Below, one piece after another: positions 54,230 to 62,651 of a stretch of DNA of 64,000 nucleotides. Under the pieces are notes generated by a model, which was not told the origin of the DNA, did no database searches, and was given only the letters and a program-made list of their open reading frames with translations. Within the stretch, counting starts at the first letter, position 1. Every line of letters begins with the position of its first letter. The stretch is from Virgibacillus sp. 7505 (GTDB taxonomy: Bacteria; Bacillota; Bacilli; Bacillales; Amphibacillaceae). The position numbers and the translations under genes were made by a program. The stretch is taken from positions 1 to 64,000 of the forward strand of contig NZ_NPBF01000018.1 of NCBI RefSeq assembly GCF_002272135.1. The letters are read 5' to 3'.

Positions 54230-55087
54230 ATGGCAAAAGTGAGATTGGATGTTCTCCTCGTGGAGAGAGGACTTATTGAAACTAGAGAAAAAGCAAAAAG
54301 GACGATCATGGCTGGACTAGTATATTCTGGCCAGGACCGTCTTGATAAACCTGGTATGAAAGTTGATGAATCAGCTGACTTAACTGTCAAAGGCAAAGTG
54401 ATTCCGTATGTAGGACGAGGCGGATTGAAACTCGAGAAGGCTTTGGATTATTTCGCAATCAGCGTCGAAGGCCGGACAATGGTTGATATCGGTTCCTCGA
54501 CGGGCGGTTTCACTGATTGTGCTTTGCAGCGCGGTGCTGCGCGCAGCTATGCGATTGATGTCGGTTATAATCAGCTTGACTGGAAGCTGCGGAATGATCC
54601 GCGTGTCGTAGTAATGGAGAGAACGAATTTCCGTTATGTCACACTAGATATGCTGACAGAAGGACTGCCGAATTTCGCGTCAATTGATGTTTCTTTCATT
54701 TCCCTGCGATTGATTTTGCCTGCATTGAAGGGTATTCTAGCGCCCGGCAGCGATGTTGTCGCGTTGATTAAGCCACAGTTCGAAGCAGGTCGTGAGCAAG
54801 TAGGCAGAAAAGGAATCGTACGAGATCGGAAAGTGCATTTGGAAGTACTGGAGGATACATTGAAATTCAGTGAATCGCTCGGTTTTCAGTATGAAGGACT
54901 GACTTTTTCACCAATAACTGGCGGGGACGGCAATATCGAATTCCTGGCTCACTTAGCTTTGGAAAAGGATACTGCAGGTGAATTCCCTGATACAGAGGCA
55001 ATTAGAGCAGTCGTCGACGATGCGCATCAGCAACTATCCGCGAAGAAAGGCGTGTCGGAGGAAGCGATGGAGGAAGACAATGAGTAA
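54230..55087 (+). CDS. yqxC: TlyA family rRNA methyltransferase (YqxC)
   Basis: 285 residues: N-terminal S4 RNA-binding domain (about 4-65: [21 protein letters not shown] region) and an FtsJ/RrmJ-like methyltransferase domain with the SAM motif [18 protein letters not shown] (near 86) and the K-D-K-E set typical of 2'-O-methylases (VALIKPQFE). TlyA methylates 16S and 23S rRNA ribose in mycobacteria and its homologues are called haemolysins; in Bacillus the target is not settled. Overlaps argR by eight bases. Confidence 0.92.
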   Translation: MAKVRLDVLLVERGLIETREKAKRTIMAGLVYSGQDRLDKPGMKVDESADLTVKGKVIPYVGRGGLKLEKALDYFAISVEGRTMVDIGSSTGGFTDCALQRGAARSYAIDVGYNQLDWKLRNDPRVVVMERTNFRYVTLDMLTEGLPNFASIDVSFISLRLILPALKGILAPGSDVVALIKPQFEAGREQVGRKGIVRDRKVHLEVLEDTLKFSESLGFQYEGLTFSPITGGDGNIEFLAHLALEKDTAGEFPDTEAIRAVVDDAHQQLSAKKGVSEEAMEEDNE

Positions 55088-55529
55088 AATTCAACGACAT
55101 ATCAAAATTCGCGAGTTGATCACAAACAACGATATTGAAACACAGGACGAGCTGGTTGACCATCTGAAGGATTTAGGTTTCAATGTGACGCAGGCTACTG
55201 TGTCCCGAGATATCAAGGAACTGCACCTTGTCAAAGTTCCAACCTTCGAGGGAGCTTACAAATACAGCTTGCCTGCTGACAATCGGTTCAATCCGCTTGA
55301 AAAACTCAAGCGGCTTATCATGGATGCTTTTGTAAGTATCGATACGACAAGTCATTTTATTGTACTTAAAACACTTCCTGGTAATGGGAATGCACTTGCA
55401 GTTCTTTTGGATAATCTGGATTGGGATGAGATTCTCGGTACGATCAGCGGGGATGACACGATTCTGATCATTTGCCGTACAGAAGCTGATACAGAATTTG
55501 TGAAAGACAAACTGCTGGCCATGCTGTAA
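55080..55529 (+). CDS. argR: Arginine repressor ArgR (AhrC)
   Basis: Arginine-dependent hexameric regulator of arginine biosynthesis and catabolism. 149 residues: winged-helix N-terminal domain (about 1-70, with [20 protein letters not shown] and [13 protein letters not shown]) and arginine-binding C-terminal domain with [14 protein letters not shown] holding the Asp pair. ATG 55080 overlaps yqxC. Confidence 0.97.
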   Translation: MSKIQRHIKIRELITNNDIETQDELVDHLKDLGFNVTQATVSRDIKELHLVKVPTFEGAYKYSLPADNRFNPLEKLKRLIMDAFVSIDTTSHFIVLKTLPGNGNALAVLLDNLDWDEILGTISGDDTILIICRTEADTEFVKDKLLAML

Positions 55530-55553
55530 ACGGAAGTGAAATGAGGGGATACC

Positions 55554-57278
55554 ATGCTTACAGAACTTTCGATTAAGGATTTTGCAATTATTGACCATAT
55601 ACGGATACATTTTAAAGAAGGGCTTACTGTGCTGACTGGAGAAACGGGAGCAGGTAAGTCTATTGTCATTGATGCAGTCCAGCTGCTTAGCGGCGGAAGA
55701 GGATCGGTTGAATTCATCCGCCACGGCCAGAAAAAAGCAGAGCTGGAAGGTCTTTTTATCATTGACTCACCCGATCACCCTATTTATGCGGTAGGTGCCC
55801 AATTTGGTGTGGATATTGATGATGGAATGGTTGTGATGGAACGTACAATGACGACAAGCGGAAAAAGTATTTGCCGTGTAAATGGCAAGCTGGTGACTTT
55901 GGCTATATTGCGTGAATTCGGCAAATTATTGATCGATATCCATACGCAGCACGAAACCCAATCCTTGATGGATGCTGAAAAGCATATCGAGCTTTTGGAT
56001 TTATATGATGCAGAAGCAATCGGCAAGGCAAAGGAAGCCTATACGCTTCAATTCAAAGAACTTCAAAAATTGAAAAAACGTTATAAAGAATGGAATACGA
56101 ACGAACAGGAAATGGCCCAGCGTCTTGATCTGCTGAAATTTCAATACAATGAATTGAAAGAAGCAGAGCTTCAGCCTGGTGAGGATGAACAGCTTACGGA
56201 AGAGCGTACAAAGCTGATGAATTATGAACGTATTTATCAAGCCCTTCATGATGCATATAATGCGCTATACGGAGAGCAAAAGGGTTTGGACTGGGTTGGG
56301 CATGCTTTGGCTAGTCTTGAATCAGCTAGTTCTTATGATGAAGATATCCAGAAGCATCATCAGATGATCAGTGAACAATATTATCTGATGGAGGATCTCA
56401 CATTCCAGCTGAGCAGTCAGCTTGATTCGCTCTCTTACAACCCGGAACGCTTGAATGAAATTGAAATGCGCTTGAATGAAATAAACCGATTGAAAAAGAA
56501 ATATGGACAATCCGTCGAAGAAATCCTGGAATACGCAGCAAGTATCGAGGATGAAATCGATCAGATTCAAAATCGTGACTCCCACATTCATCAGCTGGAG
56601 CAGCAGATTGCCGATCTTGGTGAAGACACAATGCTAGAAGCAAAACAGCTTCATGACCTGCGTGTACAAGCAGCTGTCCAGTTAACAGACGCAATTCATG
56701 ATGAGCTGAAGGATTTGTATTTAGAGAAAGCGCGTTTCCATGTCGACGTACAGTTAAAGGCTGGTAGGTCTGGTGATCCAGAATTGAATGGCATGCCTGT
56801 CCAATTGACAGCAGATGGCTTTGACGCGATTACATTCCATATCTCTACCAACCCGGGAGAACCTTTGAAGGAGCTGCACAAAGTAGCTTCAGGCGGGGAA
56901 TTATCCCGTATCATGCTAGCTCTGAAGCGTATTTTCTCCAGACATCAAGGTGTGACGAGTGTCATTTTTGATGAAGTGGATACAGGTGTCAGCGGCCGTG
57001 TTGCCCAAGCGATAGGGGAGAAGATTTACGGTATCTCTGTTGGTTCACAGGTATTGTGTATCACGCATTTGCCGCAGGTAGCTTCCATGGCGGATACGCA
57101 TTTATTAATTGAAAAGCATGTAGAAAACAACAGCACGCATACGTCAGTGACTGAGCTCGGTCAAGACACTGCAGTCGAAGAAATCAGCCGAATGATGACC
57201 GGAACAGTACTTACAGAAAAGACCAAAGAGCATGCAAGAGAACTGATAACGCTTGCCGGCGAATACAAACAATCATAA
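55554..57278 (+). CDS. recN: DNA repair protein RecN
   Basis: SMC-like ATPase that gathers broken DNA ends during recombination. 574 residues: N-terminal head with Walker A GETGAGKSIVIDA (near 30), long coiled coil (about 155-370) with hinge, and C-terminal head with signature ASGGELSRIMLALK and Walker B VIFDEVDTGVSG. GAGGGGATACC precedes the ATG. Also used in competence-linked recombination in B. subtilis. Confidence 0.97.
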   Translation: MLTELSIKDFAIIDHIRIHFKEGLTVLTGETGAGKSIVIDAVQLLSGGRGSVEFIRHGQKKAELEGLFIIDSPDHPIYAVGAQFGVDIDDGMVVMERTMTTSGKSICRVNGKLVTLAILREFGKLLIDIHTQHETQSLMDAEKHIELLDLYDAEAIGKAKEAYTLQFKELQKLKKRYKEWNTNEQEMAQRLDLLKFQYNELKEAELQPGEDEQLTEERTKLMNYERIYQALHDAYNALYGEQKGLDWVGHALASLESASSYDEDIQKHHQMISEQYYLMEDLTFQLSSQLDSLSYNPERLNEIEMRLNEINRLKKKYGQSVEEILEYAASIEDEIDQIQNRDSHIHQLEQQIADLGEDTMLEAKQLHDLRVQAAVQLTDAIHDELKDLYLEKARFHVDVQLKAGRSGDPELNGMPVQLTADGFDAITFHISTNPGEPLKELHKVASGGELSRIMLALKRIFSRHQGVTSVIFDEVDTGVSGRVAQAIGEKIYGISVGSQVLCITHLPQVASMADTHLLIEKHVENNSTHTSVTELGQDTAVEEISRMMTGTVLTEKTKEHARELITLAGEYKQS

Positions 57279-57303
57279 TCCTGCCATACATGGCAGGATT
57301 TTT
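57277..57303 (+). terminator. Rho-independent terminator after recN
   Basis: AATCCTGCCAT-ACATGGCAGGATT, a near-perfect hairpin, then TTTT; it overlaps the recN stop. Confidence 0.9.
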
Positions 57304-57364
57304 CGTTTTAAATAAAGGAAAAGATAGGCGCTTTTTCTGATGTTTTCTGGGTTTAAAAAGCCTC

Positions 57365-57394
57365 TGTAAAAGTCAAACTAGAAGTACATAAACA
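57365..57394 (+). promoter_or_regulatory. Possible forespore (sigma-F/G) promoter of spoIVB
   Basis: TGTAAA, 16 bases, CATAAACA. Partial match to sigma-G/sigma-F elements (-35 TGnATA-like, -10 CATnnTA-like). Placed correctly for spoIVB, which is sigma-G dependent in B. subtilis. Confidence 0.35.
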
Positions 57395-57436
57395 AGTATG
57401 AACTGCTGTGGGGTAGGACTTCTAGGAGATGAGAAA

Positions 57437-58702
57437 ATGAAGAATAAGGTAGCAGCACTGCGCATCGCCATTGGTCTTTGTCTGCTGGCTCTAGTATTAG
57501 CCGCACCATTGACAAAGCCAGTACAGTCCTTTTTGAGCATACCCAAAACAATGACTTTGTTTTCAAATAACGATCCTTCTGATGTTCTTCCAGCCTTTGG
57601 TGACGGTAAGGCTATAGAAGCCATCGATCAAGATGCCTTTAAGGGCCAGTCAACAGGCAAACAAGATCTCGTTTACACGGTAGGAAGTATACCTGTAAAA
57701 AAGGTATCTGTTGATGTATTGTCAGATATCCGCATTGTACCTGGAGGACATTCAGTAGGAGTCAAGCTTCATACATTAGGTGTTCTTGTAGTCGGTCACC
57801 ACCAAGTAAGAACCGCCGAAGCAAGTGTATCTCCTGGAGAAGATGCGGCTATCTATACTGGGGATATTCTGTTGAAGATCGATGAGAAGGAAATCCACAG
57901 GATGGAAGAAGTTGCTCCGCTGATCGAAAAAGCTGGTAAAGAAGGTAAGCCTGTCAGCATTGAAGTGAAACGCGGCAGCCAAGTTTTGACTACTGAGCTT
58001 AATCCCGCGCTGGATGATAAGGATAAACAGTACCGAATGGGTCTCTATATCCGTGATTCAGCAGCCGGTATTGGTACAATGACCTTCTATGATCCTGCAT
58101 CGAAGAACTATGGTGCATTAGGCCATGTCATATCGGATATGGATACACAAAAGCCTATTGAGATTCATGACGGTACAATCGTCAGATCTAATGTAACAAG
58201 CATTCAAAAAGGAAACAATGGCAAACCTGGGGAAAAACTCGCTGAATTCAGCATGAACCGCAATTATATCGGAACCATCACGAAGAATAGCCCTTTTGGT
58301 ATTTTCGGCAAATTGGAAAGTGATATGCGTCAAAATGAAGAGGAAAAAGCACTGCCAATTGCTTTAAGCGAGGACGTAAAGAAAGGACCAGCAGTTATCC
58401 GGACTGTAGTCGATGGCGAGAAGATTGAAGAATTCGACGTGGAAATTGTCAATAGCGTACCCCAGGATCATCCTGCAACAAAAGGAATGATCATCAAAGT
58501 TACAGACAAACGTCTGCTTGCTAAAACAGGTGGAATCGTGCAAGGGATGAGTGGAAGCCCAATCATTCAGGATGGTAAGCTTATTGGAGCAGTTACGCAC
58601 GTATTCGTTAATGATCCGACGTCCGGTTATGGTGTCCATATTGAATGGATGCTGCAGGAAGCAGGTATCGACATTTACAAAAGCGATAAAAAAGCAAGCT
58701 GA
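57437..58702 (+). CDS. spoIVB: SpoIVB peptidase
   Basis: Serine peptidase secreted from the forespore that triggers activation of pro-sigma-K. 421 residues: N-terminal signal anchor (about 8-30), PDZ domain (about 100-190, with [15 protein letters not shown]) and S55 peptidase domain with the catalytic Ser in [10 protein letters not shown] (near 372) and SFDDKH-like His region upstream (GALGHVISD). TAGGAGATG precedes ATG 57437. Adjacent to spo0A as in B. subtilis. Confidence 0.95.
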   Translation: MKNKVAALRIAIGLCLLALVLAAPLTKPVQSFLSIPKTMTLFSNNDPSDVLPAFGDGKAIEAIDQDAFKGQSTGKQDLVYTVGSIPVKKVSVDVLSDIRIVPGGHSVGVKLHTLGVLVVGHHQVRTAEASVSPGEDAAIYTGDILLKIDEKEIHRMEEVAPLIEKAGKEGKPVSIEVKRGSQVLTTELNPALDDKDKQYRMGLYIRDSAAGIGTMTFYDPASKNYGALGHVISDMDTQKPIEIHDGTIVRSNVTSIQKGNNGKPGEKLAEFSMNRNYIGTITKNSPFGIFGKLESDMRQNEEEKALPIALSEDVKKGPAVIRTVVDGEKIEEFDVEIVNSVPQDHPATKGMIIKVTDKRLLAKTGGIVQGMSGSPIIQDGKLIGAVTHVFVNDPTSGYGVHIEWMLQEAGIDIYKSDKKAS

Positions 58703-58704
58703 AA

Positions 58705-58745
58705 AAGGCAATTCCTGTTCGTTTTCGAATAGGATTGTCTTTTTC
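58705..58745 (+). terminator. Rho-independent terminator after spoIVB
   Basis: GGCAATTCCTGTTCG pairs with CGAATAGGATTGTC over TTTT, then TTTTTCTTTTT. Confidence 0.88.
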
Positions 58746-58762
58746 TTTTTCAAGTCATACGG

Positions 58763-58819
58763 TATACTGTAAAGACAAGAAACACCTGTTCGGAACACTC
58801 TGCGTCGTATGCTGTCGAA
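58763..58819 (+). promoter_or_regulatory. Vegetative promoter region and upstream 0A box of spo0A
   Basis: A TATACT -10 box (58763-58768) with only a weak T-rich -35, followed by TGTCGAA (58813-58819), the core of the Spo0A-binding box. Corresponds in place to Pv and the upstream 0A box of B. subtilis spo0A. Confidence 0.55.
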
Positions 58820-58872
58820 TGATGGACGGTATTTCATACTTTGGAAATAAAAGTGAGGTTTTTTTCAATTTG

Positions 58873-58899
58873 GCAGGAATTGACCTTGATGTGTCGAAA
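58873..58899 (+). promoter_or_regulatory. Sigma-H promoter of spo0A with overlapping 0A box
   Basis: GCAGGAATT (-35, RnAGGAwWW), 11 bases, GTCGAAA (-10, RnnGAAT). TGTCGAA, a perfect 0A core, overlaps the -10 (58892-58898). This is the arrangement of the sporulation-onset promoter Ps. Confidence 0.8.
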
Positions 58900-58943
58900 C
58901 TATAACGTGGAATCATAAGGGATATTAAGGGAGGAAGCTGGGA

Positions 58944-59732
58944 ATGGATAAGATAAAAGCAGTTTTGGTCGATGACAATCGAGAGCTTGTGCAGCTTATG
59001 GAGGAATACTTTGAAGACCAATCCGATATAGAGGTAATTGGAACAGCTTATAATGGAAAAGATTGTTTAGATATGCTGGAAGATATCCAGCCTGATGTCG
59101 TCGTACTCGACATCATCATGCCGCATGTCGATGGACTGGCTGTTCTTCGTACATTGAGGGAAAGAACATCCGCACCGATGCCGCATGTGATCATGCTAAC
59201 GGCTTTCGGTCAAGAAGAAGTGACAAAGAAGGCAGTGGATCTCGGTGCTGCTTATTTCATCCTTAAGCCCTTCGATCTTGAGAACCTGGCAGCACAGATC
59301 CGTCAGGTAAGCGGAAATGGCGGAAGTTATGATTCAAGTCCGATTCGTGTCACAAAAGAGAAAAAACGTGATAAAAAACCGAATTTGGAAGCAAGCATCA
59401 CCAATATCATCCATGAAATCGGTGTGCCGGCACACATCAAGGGTTATATGTACCTGCGTGAAGCAATCACAATGGTCTATAATGATATTGACTTGCTCGG
59501 TTCGATTACGAAGGTTCTTTATCCGGACATTGCCAAAACATATAATACAACAGCTTCCCGAGTGGAAAGAGCAATCCGCCATGCTATCGAAGTAGCCTGG
59601 AACCGCGGAAACATGGATTCCATCTCCTCCCTGTTCGGATACACTGTCAGCATCTCAAAAGCAAAGCCGACGAATTCTGAATTCATTGCAATGGTAGCAG
59701 ATCGTCTGCGGCTTGAGCACCGTGCCAGTTGA
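58944..59732 (+). CDS. spo0A: Sporulation master regulator Spo0A
   Basis: End point of the sporulation phosphorelay; a response regulator that starts sporulation and controls biofilm and competence genes. 262 residues. Receiver domain with acidic pocket Asp10-Asp11, phosphorylated Asp56 (VVVLDIIMP), Thr in MLTAFG and Lys in ILKPFD; C-terminal DNA-binding domain with the conserved [19 protein letters not shown] recognition helix. GGGAGGAAG precedes the ATG. Confidence 0.98.
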   Translation: MDKIKAVLVDDNRELVQLMEEYFEDQSDIEVIGTAYNGKDCLDMLEDIQPDVVVLDIIMPHVDGLAVLRTLRERTSAPMPHVIMLTAFGQEEVTKKAVDLGAAYFILKPFDLENLAAQIRQVSGNGGSYDSSPIRVTKEKKRDKKPNLEASITNIIHEIGVPAHIKGYMYLREAITMVYNDIDLLGSITKVLYPDIAKTYNTTASRVERAIRHAIEVAWNRGNMDSISSLFGYTVSISKAKPTNSEFIAMVADRLRLEHRAS

Positions 59733-59811
59733 AGCTGAAATAGATCGATCGTAATCCAAAAAGACCGAAAACGGCTTTGCTTTAGCTATAAATACTATAT
59801 TTTAAAGTGTT

Positions 59812-59854
59812 AACGCTTCTGTTTATCGATCGCCGATAAAGGGAGGCGTTTTTA
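59812..59854 (+). terminator. Rho-independent terminator after spo0A
   Basis: Long hairpin: AACGCTTC...TTTATCG pairs with CGATAAA...GAGGCGTT, then TTTT. A smaller hairpin, AAAGACCG-AAAA-CGGCTTT, lies before it at about 59759-59778. Confidence 0.85.
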
Positions 59855-59878
59855 TTTTGGTTATTCCTTTTGGAATAG

Positions 59879-59907
59879 TTGACTAACAGCCATTCCAAGG
59901 GTATACA
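59879..59907 (+). promoter_or_regulatory. Strong sigma-A promoter before the DMT gene
   Basis: TTGACT, 17 bases, TATACA (continuing AAT). One of the best promoter matches in the window, 122 bases before the DMT start. Confidence 0.8.
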
Positions 59908-59921
59908 ATAGGACTATCATC

Positions 59922-60017
59922 AAGGAGAGGAAGATACATACGAAGAACAACAAGTATTATAATTCATTACCTCCTCCTTATTTTGTCAGAAAAAGTGATA
60001 AAATAATTTTTTCGAGG
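59922..60017 (+). promoter_or_regulatory. Leader with orphan ribosome site and anti-SD sequence
   Basis: AAGGAGAGG (59922-59930) is a strong ribosome site with no ATG, GTG or TTG after it. Eight bases on, an ATA codon (59938) opens a 22-codon Ile/Leu-rich frame ending at 60006. CCTCCTCCTT (59970-59979) can pair with either this site or the CGAGGAG site of the DMT gene (60013-60019). Possible translational attenuator. Confidence 0.4.
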
Positions 60018-60028
60018 AGTTTTATTCT

Positions 60029-60961
60029 ATGATTACTGCATTAATAGGCATTCTAATTGGTACAGGATTGTCATTTCAAACAGCTGTGAATTCGCAATTG
60101 AGAAAGTTTGTTATTTCTCCGTATTTGGCTTCCATGATCTCATTCGTGATCGGGGCTCTATCTTTGGCCGTTATAACTTTGATAACAGGTTCACCGCTAG
60201 GCATATCATGGGGATTCATTTCCCAGCAGCCGGTTTGGATTTGGTTCGGCGGTGTGCTCGGAGTAATTTTTCTTACAGTCAACATTTTGCTTTTTCCTAA
60301 ATTGGGCAGTGTACAAACAGCAATCATGCCTATCTTAGGACAAATTATTATGGGTATGCTGATTGATAATTTTGGATGGTTCCATTCTATGAAGGAACCA
60401 TTTGATATGTATCGGATAATAGGTATAGTTTTAGTCATAATTGGTGTGTTTTTTGCTATTGCCATACAGGAGTTCAGATCAAGAGGGGAAAAGAAGAAAG
60501 AAAAAAATCTGAATCTGTGGATCTGGCGTTTAGTCGGAATTGCATCAGGAATGCTGATGTCAACTCAGGTAGCGATAAATGGGCAGCTTGGCATAGTTCT
60601 GCATTCTTCCATACAAGCGGCTTTTGTCTCCTTTTTCATTGGTGCACTTACTTTGATTATTGTAGTCGCCTTGAAAGAACGCACTTTTGCAGGGATAAAA
60701 AATCCAATAAAGCAAAAAGCCTCGTGGTGGGTATGGCTAGGTGGATTTTTAGGAGCAGCATATGTATTAATTAACATTTACTTAGTAGGTCAAGTGGGGA
60801 CAGGGCAGACTGTTGTTTTAGTTCTCTTTGGACAAATTGCTGGAAGTTTGCTGATTCAGCGATTGGGATTGATGGGTTCTTATAAAGCTCAGATTGATTT
60901 CATACAGATAGTTGGTCTTCTTATGATCTTGGCTGGAGTAGTCTTCGTTAGGATGTTCTAA
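60029..60961 (+). CDS. DMT-superfamily transporter, duplicated YdcZ type
   Basis: 310 residues with about ten membrane helices. The chain consists of two homologous halves (1-150 and 165-310): QTAVNSQLRKFVISPYLAS in the first echoes QVAINGQLGIVLHSSIQAA in the second, and FVIGALSLAVITL echoes FFIGALTLIIVVA. Each half is the size of a single YdcZ/DUF606 protein, so this is a fused pair. Substrate unknown. CGAGGAG precedes the ATG. It lies outside the conserved sodA-spo0A block, between two terminators. Confidence 0.85.
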   Translation: MITALIGILIGTGLSFQTAVNSQLRKFVISPYLASMISFVIGALSLAVITLITGSPLGISWGFISQQPVWIWFGGVLGVIFLTVNILLFPKLGSVQTAIMPILGQIIMGMLIDNFGWFHSMKEPFDMYRIIGIVLVIIGVFFAIAIQEFRSRGEKKKEKNLNLWIWRLVGIASGMLMSTQVAINGQLGIVLHSSIQAAFVSFFIGALTLIIVVALKERTFAGIKNPIKQKASWWVWLGGFLGAAYVLINIYLVGQVGTGQTVVLVLFGQIAGSLLIQRLGLMGSYKAQIDFIQIVGLLMILAGVVFVRMF

Positions 60962-60995
60962 CCACAAAAGTAATCTCGTTCGTATTTGGAGAAGA

Positions 60996-61037
60996 AAAAG
61001 CTTGCATTATCAAGTTATTGATAATGCAAGCTTTTTT
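60996..61037 (+). terminator. Rho-independent terminator after the DMT gene
   Basis: AAAAGCTTGCATTATCA pairs with TGATAATGCAAGCTTTT over AGTTAT, then T. Confidence 0.93.
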
Positions 61038-61120
61038 ATGTTATTAGTTAATCATAATATAATTATGTAAACTTATTATATTATGATCTGTATTTCGATG
61101 GATTTTTGCAAAAAAACAAA

Positions 61121-61166
61121 ATAAATAAAGATAAATAAACACAAACAAAATAATTTAGTGTATAAT
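61121..61166 (+). promoter_or_regulatory. A-rich tandem operator and promoter of the MFS gene
   Basis: ATAAATAAAG followed at once by ATAAATAAAC, a 10-base tandem repeat, then ACAAAC. TATAAT is at 61161-61166. A 22-base part (61123-61144, core AATAAAGATAAATAAACACA) recurs before the aldolase gene at the same distance from its -10 box. Likely site of a DeoR-type repressor. Confidence 0.6.
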
Positions 61167-61183
61167 CCTGTCATAAGGCAATA

Positions 61184-61197
61184 TGTAAGCGCTTTAT
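61184..61197 (+). promoter_or_regulatory. cre site (CcpA) before the MFS gene
   Basis: TGTAAGCGCTTTAT, a close match to the cre consensus, 18 bases after the -10 box, where bound CcpA would block transcription. Confidence 0.75.
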
Positions 61198-61246
61198 AAA
61201 AAGGGTGGTTTTAACTACTGCCGCAATGTATAGGAGGGAATGAACA

Positions 61247-62536
61247 GTGGCAGCAAAACAAGGAAGTTTAAAGGCTACAATTACAGTTGCGATGTCCAAC
61301 TATTTGGAGGCTGGTTCAATTGTTGCGGGAGCTGGTGGTTTGACTTTATGGATGGAGTACCTGAATTTGAATGATGCAAAGCTGGGTCTGCTAGGTGCAT
61401 TGAGTGCCAATGGCTTTGGATCGGCGATTGGGGCTTTTCTTGGCGGTATCTTGGTGGACAAGTTCGGCAGGAAGTTTATTTATAAGTATGATTTGCTTGT
61501 GTACATGCTGGGGATTTTGCTGATTACTTTTTCATTTAATTTCCCGATGCTGCTTGTAGGTTATGTTGTGACAGGAATCGCTGTCGGAGCGGCTATTCCA
61601 GCTGCTTGGACATACATAGCGGAAGAAGCTCCCAAGGGTGAGAGGGCCGCTCGTGTCGGCTGGGGACAATTTGCTTGGTCAATTGGTCCTGCGATTACGC
61701 TGTTTCTGTCAGTTTTGCTGGCGCCTTTAGGTCTGCTTGGCAGCAGAATCATCTTTGCACAGCTCTTTGTCGTGGCTCTCATAACATGGATCATGCAGCA
61801 GCAGATCAATGAGTCGACAATCTGGACGGAAGAAAAAGAAAAGAGCCGCAAAGAACCAGGTAAGCAGGATGTTTCGTGGAAGCAATTGTTTACCGTTCAA
61901 GCAAATCTAAAAGCGATTGTACTGCTTGTTGGCATTTATGTTTTCTGGAATCTTGTTGCGGGGGTCATGGGCTACTTCATGCCGTATATTTACGAAACAG
62001 TCGGCGGCTTATCCGCATCACAGGCCAACTTATTGCAAGGCTTCCTTTGGACGTTAACTGTGGCAGCAACTTATTTCGTCTTCATCAAGCTCGGTGACCG
62101 GGTAAATCGTAAGCTTCTTTATGGAATCGGAGCGGGTATGGGCATCGCTGCTTGGCTGGTTCTTACGTTTGGCGGTATGGGCATGTTCGAGCTGTTCACA
62201 TTTGTCGTACTTTGGGGGATTGCAGCTGGATTCGGGGCACAGGCATTTTATGGCCTTTGGGCTGGAGAACTGTTCCATACACGTTACCGGGCAAAGGCAC
62301 AAGGTTTCATCTTTGCACTGGCACGGATAGCAGTTGGATTGATTTCTCTAGTTGTTCCTTTAATGATTAGTTCTCTTGGATTCCAGGCAGCTGGTTTGAT
62401 TATGATTGGATTCCTCGTTATCGCAGCCGTCGTTGGTTTAATCATGGCACCAGAAACAAGAGGGAAATCATTGGAGGAAATTCAGGAAGAGCTGTATGGA
62501 AGTGTAGAAGAGAGACGGCGTCATGCGAGAAATTAA
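61247..62536 (+). CDS. MFS sugar transporter
   Basis: 429 residues, 12 helices, of the sugar-porter (SP) type: DKFGRKFIYKYD after helix 2, APKGERAARVG in the half-loop, APETRGKSLEEIQ at the C-terminal end. These are SP signatures. GTG 61247 is eight bases after AGGAGGG. It shares promoter layout and operator with the RhaD-like gene 115 bases downstream, so its substrate is probably L-rhamnose or a related deoxysugar; this is inference from context. Confidence 0.88.
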   Translation: MAAKQGSLKATITVAMSNYLEAGSIVAGAGGLTLWMEYLNLNDAKLGLLGALSANGFGSAIGAFLGGILVDKFGRKFIYKYDLLVYMLGILLITFSFNFPMLLVGYVVTGIAVGAAIPAAWTYIAEEAPKGERAARVGWGQFAWSIGPAITLFLSVLLAPLGLLGSRIIFAQLFVVALITWIMQQQINESTIWTEEKEKSRKEPGKQDVSWKQLFTVQANLKAIVLLVGIYVFWNLVAGVMGYFMPYIYETVGGLSASQANLLQGFLWTLTVAATYFVFIKLGDRVNRKLLYGIGAGMGIAAWLVLTFGGMGMFELFTFVVLWGIAAGFGAQAFYGLWAGELFHTRYRAKAQGFIFALARIAVGLISLVVPLMISSLGFQAAGLIMIGFLVIAAVVGLIMAPETRGKSLEEIQEELYGSVEERRRHARN

Positions 62537-62558
62537 CAAAACAAAAATAAACAAATAA

Positions 62559-62602
62559 AAATAAAGATAAATAAACACAAGGAAGTAAATCTGTTATATA
62601 AT
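62559..62602 (+). promoter_or_regulatory. A-rich tandem operator and promoter of the aldolase gene
   Basis: The same 22 bases as before the MFS gene (62559-62580), then 16 bases to TATAAT (62597-62602), identical spacing to the first copy. There is no terminator in the gap, so the aldolase gene may also be read from the MFS promoter. Confidence 0.6.
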
Positions 62603-62614
62603 GAATTCATAATT

Positions 62615-62627
62615 TGAAAGCGCTTCA
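62615..62627 (+). promoter_or_regulatory. cre site (CcpA) before the aldolase gene
   Basis: TGAAAGCGCTTCA, a near-perfect palindromic cre, 13 bases after the -10 box. Confidence 0.82.
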
Positions 62628-62651
62628 TCAACTGTAGAAGGAGTGGTAAAA

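Noticed and set aside
59733-60028. Mobile element boundary after spo0A
   Set aside because: The conserved gene block stops here, but no inverted repeats, target duplication, integrase or tRNA is present.
61111-61155. A-rich repeats read as a CRISPR or VNTR
   Set aside because: Only two 10-base units and no spacers; position at a promoter and recurrence before the next gene fit an operator better.
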